Source: an uncultured Porphyromonadaceae bacterium
GTDB taxonomy: Bacteria > Bacteroidota > Bacteroidia > Bacteroidales > Muribaculaceae
Assembly (NCBI GenBank): GCA_900540625.1
Contig: UQGP01000042.1
Coordinates: 1 to 20,031, forward strand
Reading direction: 5' to 3'
Length of the DNA stretch: 20,031 nucleotides
Positions 17,368 to 20,031 of this stretch are shown here, in pieces. Numbering within the stretch: the first letter of the stretch is position 1; each line of letters opens with the position of its first letter. The position numbers were made by a program, and so were the translations under genes. The notes under the pieces are model-generated. The model searched no databases and had not been told where the DNA came from. It saw only the letters and a program-made list of their open reading frames with translations.

Positions 17368-17439
17368 GGAGAACTCGCAGTACTCGGAATACTCGAAGAG
17401 ATCAGAGGACCCGCAGCACTCGCAGCACTCGCAATGCTC
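17368..17439. repeat. Degenerate 9-bp minisatellite (consensus GCAGNACTC), eight units
   Basis: Eight consecutive 9-mers fit the pattern: GGAGAACTC, GCAGTACTC, GGAATACTC, GAAGAGATC, AGAGGACCC, GCAGCACTC, GCAGCACTC, GCAATGCTC. The register is continuous and divergence highest in the middle. It ends 34 bases upstream of the flippase -33 box. Confidence 0.75.
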
Positions 17440-17473
17440 GAATGGTTTGGAATCTTCCTCTCATGTCCGCGAA

Positions 17474-17505
17474 TTTGTTCCGGCGGACACAATTCGCTAA
17501 CTTTG
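17474..17505 (+). promoter_or_regulatory. Promoter of the flippase-glycosyltransferase gene
   Basis: TTTG (17474-17477), a 20-base spacer and TAACTTTG (17498-17505) give a full Bacteroidetes consensus promoter. Transcription should begin around 17511-17514, at or just before the ATG at 17514. This argues against the longer open frame starting at 17442, which would overlap the promoter. Confidence 0.8.
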
Positions 17506-17513
17506 CAGTCGAT

Positions 17514-19820
17514 ATGCACACCATCACACGCAACGCACTGGCAATGACAGCACGCATGGCCGCCACCACGGTCGTGGGGCTGCTGACGTGGCGTATAGCC
17601 TTACAGCTTCTTGGCGCCTACTCGCTGGGGCTGTATTCGGTCATTGCAGGGGTCATCGCTTTGGGCGAGGTGTTGTATGCTACTTTAGGCGGTGCCTACG
17701 ACCGTTATATGGCTTATACACTGGGACGTTGCGATTCCGATTTCGGCGATATGGCAGCCACCGCCCGTCGCTTGCAAGTGCGCGTAGCCGTGGCTGTAGT
17801 CGTCTTGGCCGACACCGCCGGGCTGTGGTATGTCTTGTCGCTGAACGATGTAACCGCTGCCGGGACATGGGTCGCCGTAACGGTGTTCCAATTGGCCTTG
17901 GCGACTTCGGTGCTGACTATCTTAGCCGCCCCGGCGCGAAGTGTTCTGACGGCGCTCGAACGTATGGACATCGTGGCGCGAGTCGACATAACGGCCACCG
18001 TGGGGCGTTTTGTGCTGCTGGCCGTACTGTTATGGCTGGCAAACGAGTATGAGGTTATAGGCTCGGGCAGTCCCTACCCGCTTGTGGCGTATGCTATTGT
18101 ATGCGTGACTATGCCTCTGTATACTTGCCTGGCCCTATGGCGGCATAGCCGACGTCGTATCGGCCGAACGGGTACGGCCTCGAAAATGATGATGCGCGAA
18201 CTGCTGCGGTATGCCGCCGCCGATTTCTACGGCAACGCGGCTGTAGCCATACGCGACCAAGGTATTATACTGGTTTTCAATGCCGTGGGCGGACTTGCCG
18301 CAACTGCGGCGCTGACTTTGGCTCTGGCCGTAGTCGCCAAGGTGCAGACCTGGGCTCAAAGCATACTTACCGCCTTTGTTCCGCCCGTCATCAAGGCCTA
18401 TGCCGCCGGCGACAACGATCGCATGTGGCGTATGGCCTTACGTGCTTTGGCTTGGAGTGCCGGCATATTCGGTGTCTGCGCCGCTGTCTTATACGCCTTT
18501 GCCGACACGCTGATGCCGCTGTGGCTGGGTCCGGAGATGCCGTCAATGACGGTGGCGCTGCTGGGCATAGCTTTGGCTGCCGGGATGTGCGTAGGCATCA
18601 CCAACGTCTTTGCAGCCGTCGTGCACGCCACCGGGCGCATACGTGCTTATTCGCTGGTATCCGGCACGATATACCTTTGCGCCCCGGCGGCTCTATACTT
18701 TGCCGCGCAGCATTACGGAGCGGACATGGCATACGCGGCCATCATACCGATATACGCGGCGGTCACCGTATGCGCCGTCTTGTTTGCGCGAAGTACTGCC
18801 GGACACCGGGTCGAGACTTCCGAGGCCGTCAACAACACCGCCTCGCCGCGTCCGAGACGCATACTCGTCATCATCCGTTCGCTGGATATGGGCGGAGCCG
18901 AACGTGCTCTTATCGATAGCCTGCAACAGCACCCTGCACGCCCGTCCCAAAGCATTGACATACTGGCCTTATGCGGCGGACGTTGGACCGACAGCCTCCC
19001 CGAAAACGTCACGGTGCTGTCCCCGGTATGGGCCAATGGTGAGCGCAGCCGAACGCTGGCCTTGCAACTATGGGCGGCACGTCACGGTTGTTCGCTACCT
19101 TTGCGTCGACGTTTGGCACGCGCAAATGTCGCTTCAGCGCCTTACGACATCGTAATATGCTGGCTCGAGGGCCTGGCAGCGGTGGCGCACGATGTACTGT
19201 GGCCGCGCATAGATACCCCAGGGTATACACGGCATTACACAATGGTACACAGCGACTTTGCCCGTCTGGCCGATCACGCTCTGCCTTGGCCGGACGATGG
19301 TGGCGACAGCGAACATCGCTACTATTGCCGCACACGCGGGGTCATTGCCGTAGCGCCGCACGTGGCCGCATCGCTGCGGGACTTCCTCGGCTCGGAGACA
19401 CCGCGTATATATTTGCGACCTAACTCGGTGGACGTTACGCGGCTGCAAACGCTGGCAGCCGAAGCCGCGGCGTCCGTTCCGCCGCGTCGTTCCGGTGTAC
19501 GTCGATACGTGGCCGTGGGACGTCTGGAAGGTGTCAAACAATTTGAACGTTTGGTCGATTTTGCTCGCACCGAAATTCTCAACGGGCCACTTGAAATACG
19601 CCTTATCGGAGACGGCAGCCGCCGTCGCGAGTTGGAACGCACTTATGCCGAAGCGGGACTTTCGGACGTCATAACCATGGTCGGAGCGCTGGACAATCCC
19701 TACGGCGAAATTGCCGCCGCCGATGCCATGGTCGTCACCTCGGCCACCGAAGGCGATTCGGTAGCCATACGCGAGGCCCACGCCCTCGGGTGTCCCGTAA
19801 TCTATTGGCCAAAGGACTGA
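17514..19820 (+). CDS. Wzx-type flippase fused to a C-terminally shortened GT4-type glycosyltransferase
   Basis: The protein has 768 residues. The ATG at 17514 is chosen because MHTITRNALAMTARM fits the start of Wzx-like flippases and the promoter lies just upstream. Residues 1-425 are an MATE/Wzx-like membrane domain with many hydrophobic helices (for example LGLYSVIAGVIALGEVLYATLG and SILTAFVPPVIKAYAAGD). It would flip lipid-linked oligosaccharide across the inner membrane. After a short linker (430-447) a cytoplasmic GT-B domain begins: ILVIIRSLDMGGAERALI (450-467), AVGRLEGVKQFERLVDF (667-683), IRLIGDGSRRREL (695-707), and the EX7E motif EGDSVAIRE (746-754). The chain then stops at CPVIYWPKD, so the final helices, usually about 60-90 residues, are missing. 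Downstream sequence shows no continuation in any frame by eye. The fusion in one frame is unusual. The flippase part is probably functional; GT activity is uncertain. Confidence 0.88.
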   Translation: MHTITRNALAMTARMAATTVVGLLTWRIALQLLGAYSLGLYSVIAGVIALGEVLYATLGGAYDRYMAYTLGRCDSDFGDMAATARRLQVRVAVAVVVLADTAGLWYVLSLNDVTAAGTWVAVTVFQLALATSVLTILAAPARSVLTALERMDIVARVDITATVGRFVLLAVLLWLANEYEVIGSGSPYPLVAYAIVCVTMPLYTCLALWRHSRRRIGRTGTASKMMMRELLRYAAADFYGNAAVAIRDQGIILVFNAVGGLAATAALTLALAVVAKVQTWAQSILTAFVPPVIKAYAAGDNDRMWRMALRALAWSAGIFGVCAAVLYAFADTLMPLWLGPEMPSMTVALLGIALAAGMCVGITNVFAAVVHATGRIRAYSLVSGTIYLCAPAALYFAAQHYGADMAYAAIIPIYAAVTVCAVLFARSTAGHRVETSEAVNNTASPRPRRILVIIRSLDMGGAERALIDSLQQHPARPSQSIDILALCGGRWTDSLPENVTVLSPVWANGERSRTLALQLWAARHGCSLPLRRRLARANVASAPYDIVICWLEGLAAVAHDVLWPRIDTPGYTRHYTMVHSDFARLADHALPWPDDGGDSEHRYYCRTRGVIAVAPHVAASLRDFLGSETPRIYLRPNSVDVTRLQTLAAEAAASVPPRRSGVRRYVAVGRLEGVKQFERLVDFARTEILNGPLEIRLIGDGSRRRELERTYAEAGLSDVITMVGALDNPYGEIAAADAMVVTSATEGDSVAIREAHALGCPVIYWPKD

Positions 19821-19835
19821 GCAGTCATCGAACTC

Positions 19836-19859
19836 AGAGTGCCTGAAGTGCGGCACTCT
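19836..19859 (+). terminator. Hairpin downstream of the flippase-GT gene
   Basis: AGAGTGCC (19836-19843) pairs perfectly with GGCACTCT (19852-19859) around an 8-base loop, starting 15 bases after the stop codon. What follows is moderately T-rich but lacks a clean T run, so termination may be inefficient. Confidence 0.55.
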
Positions 19860-19860
19860 A

Positions 19861-19880
19861 TCATTCCCTATCATTCCCTA
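19861..19880. repeat. Tandem decamer TCATTCCCTA, two copies
   Basis: Two exact copies of TCATTCCCTA are followed by the related TTATTCTCAT. They lie directly after the hairpin at 19836-19859, at the broken-looking end of the glycosyltransferase. Confidence 0.8.
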
Positions 19881-19975
19881 TTATTCTCATAGCTCCCACT
19901 ATTCCTACAACTTTCATCTGAGAGTCGGAATCCATCAAGCCTACCGACAAAATTCGCCTTTTGGCAGATGCAAAC

Positions 19976-19993
19976 TTTTTCCTGACTTCGTCA
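19976..19993 (-). repeat. Right arm of the 18-bp inverted repeat at the window edges
   Basis: On the minus strand this is TGACGAAGTCAGGAAAAA, identical to 42-59. Both copies point inward. Beyond the 18-mer only loose similarity remains (AATTT/TCG-containing stretches). Confidence 0.55.
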
Positions 19994-20031
19994 ATGCGTA
20001 CCCCAAAACTCCTCAGTGAACAATTTGGCAA

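Larger units (their letters stand above)
17121..17513. other. Divergent intergenic region between the LRR and flippase-GT genes
   Basis: About 390 bases with no supported gene. From left to right it holds a long (about 140-base) predicted LRR leader, the LRR -7 element, a 10-bp inverted repeat with a T9 run in its loop, a degenerate 9-bp minisatellite, and the flippase promoter. Short open frames crossing the minisatellite are low-complexity and not called. Confidence 0.6.
19861..20031 (-). other. Open frame entering from the right edge, 57 codons, uncertain
   Basis: On the minus strand a frame is open from the window edge to a TGA at 19863-19861. It encodes DEVRKKFASAKRRI within the 18-bp repeat region, and then LSVGLMDSDSQMKVVG. 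No family was recognised. Its end falls in the decamer repeat, so it may be the tail of a neighbouring gene or a chance frame in repeat DNA. Confidence 0.2.

Noticed and set aside
17442..17513. 24-residue upstream extension of the flippase-GT protein
   Set aside because: It overlaps a full consensus promoter and does not match the family N-terminus.
17302..17547. 81-codon plus-strand frame across the 9-bp minisatellite
   Set aside because: Low-complexity peptide produced by the repeat, overlapping a promoter and the true gene start; no evidence of coding.

Overview
The window looks like a chromosomal stretch from a Bacteroidales bacterium, probably a Muribaculaceae-type gut organism (the family-level guess is inference). 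Three observations support this. Promoter-like sites match the Bacteroidetes consensus TTTG-N19/20-TAnnTTTG, with the exact -7 octamer TAACTTTG upstream of four genes. Two very large secreted proteins end in C-terminal domains like those of type IX secretion (Por) cargo. There are also a DUF4421-type outer-membrane protein and a BspA-like leucine-rich-repeat protein. Base composition is close to balanced, and no tRNA, rRNA, CRISPR array or intact insertion sequence was seen.

Layout from left to right. 1-218 is a non-coding edge with one arm of an 18-bp inverted repeat and a strong terminator. 219-3371 (-) is a monocistronic multidomain surface protein with chitobiase-C-like, choice-of-anchor-J-like and PKD domains. 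3372-3785 is intergenic and holds its promoter, a carB-terminal hairpin and a 14-bp duplication of the carB 3' end. 3786-8196 (-) is the carA-carB operon for carbamoyl phosphate synthetase; both subunits read more like the eukaryotic CPS1/CAD enzymes than like E. coli CarAB. 8197-8528 is a divergent intergenic region with promoter motifs and a TGCGACAAAA repeat/inverted repeat. 8529-12383 (+) carries an SF1 RecD-like helicase with an unusual duplicated C-terminal module, followed by a TPR protein ending in an S1/cold-shock-like domain; together they look like a two-gene nucleic-acid unit. 12514-13596 (-) is the DUF4421-like outer-membrane protein. 13597-13877 is intergenic with a 7-bp tandem repeat and a perfect 25-bp-stem terminator. 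13878-17120 (-) is the BspA-like LRR protein. 17121-17513 is a divergent intergenic region with two promoters, a 10-bp inverted repeat and a degenerate 9-bp minisatellite. 17514-19820 (+) is one polypeptide joining a Wzx-type flippase to a GT4-type glycosyltransferase that stops soon after its EX7E motif. 19821-20031 is a tail with a hairpin, decamer repeats and the second arm of the terminal inverted repeat.

Functionally, carAB supplies carbamoyl phosphate for pyrimidines and arginine. The surface proteins and the outer-membrane protein belong to the cell envelope, and the flippase-glycosyltransferase fits surface polysaccharide assembly. The most unusual items are the helicase/TPR-S1 pair, the CPS1-like allosteric domain of CarB, the flippase-GT fusion with its near-leaderless promoter and truncated GT end, and the inverted repeat at the two window edges.
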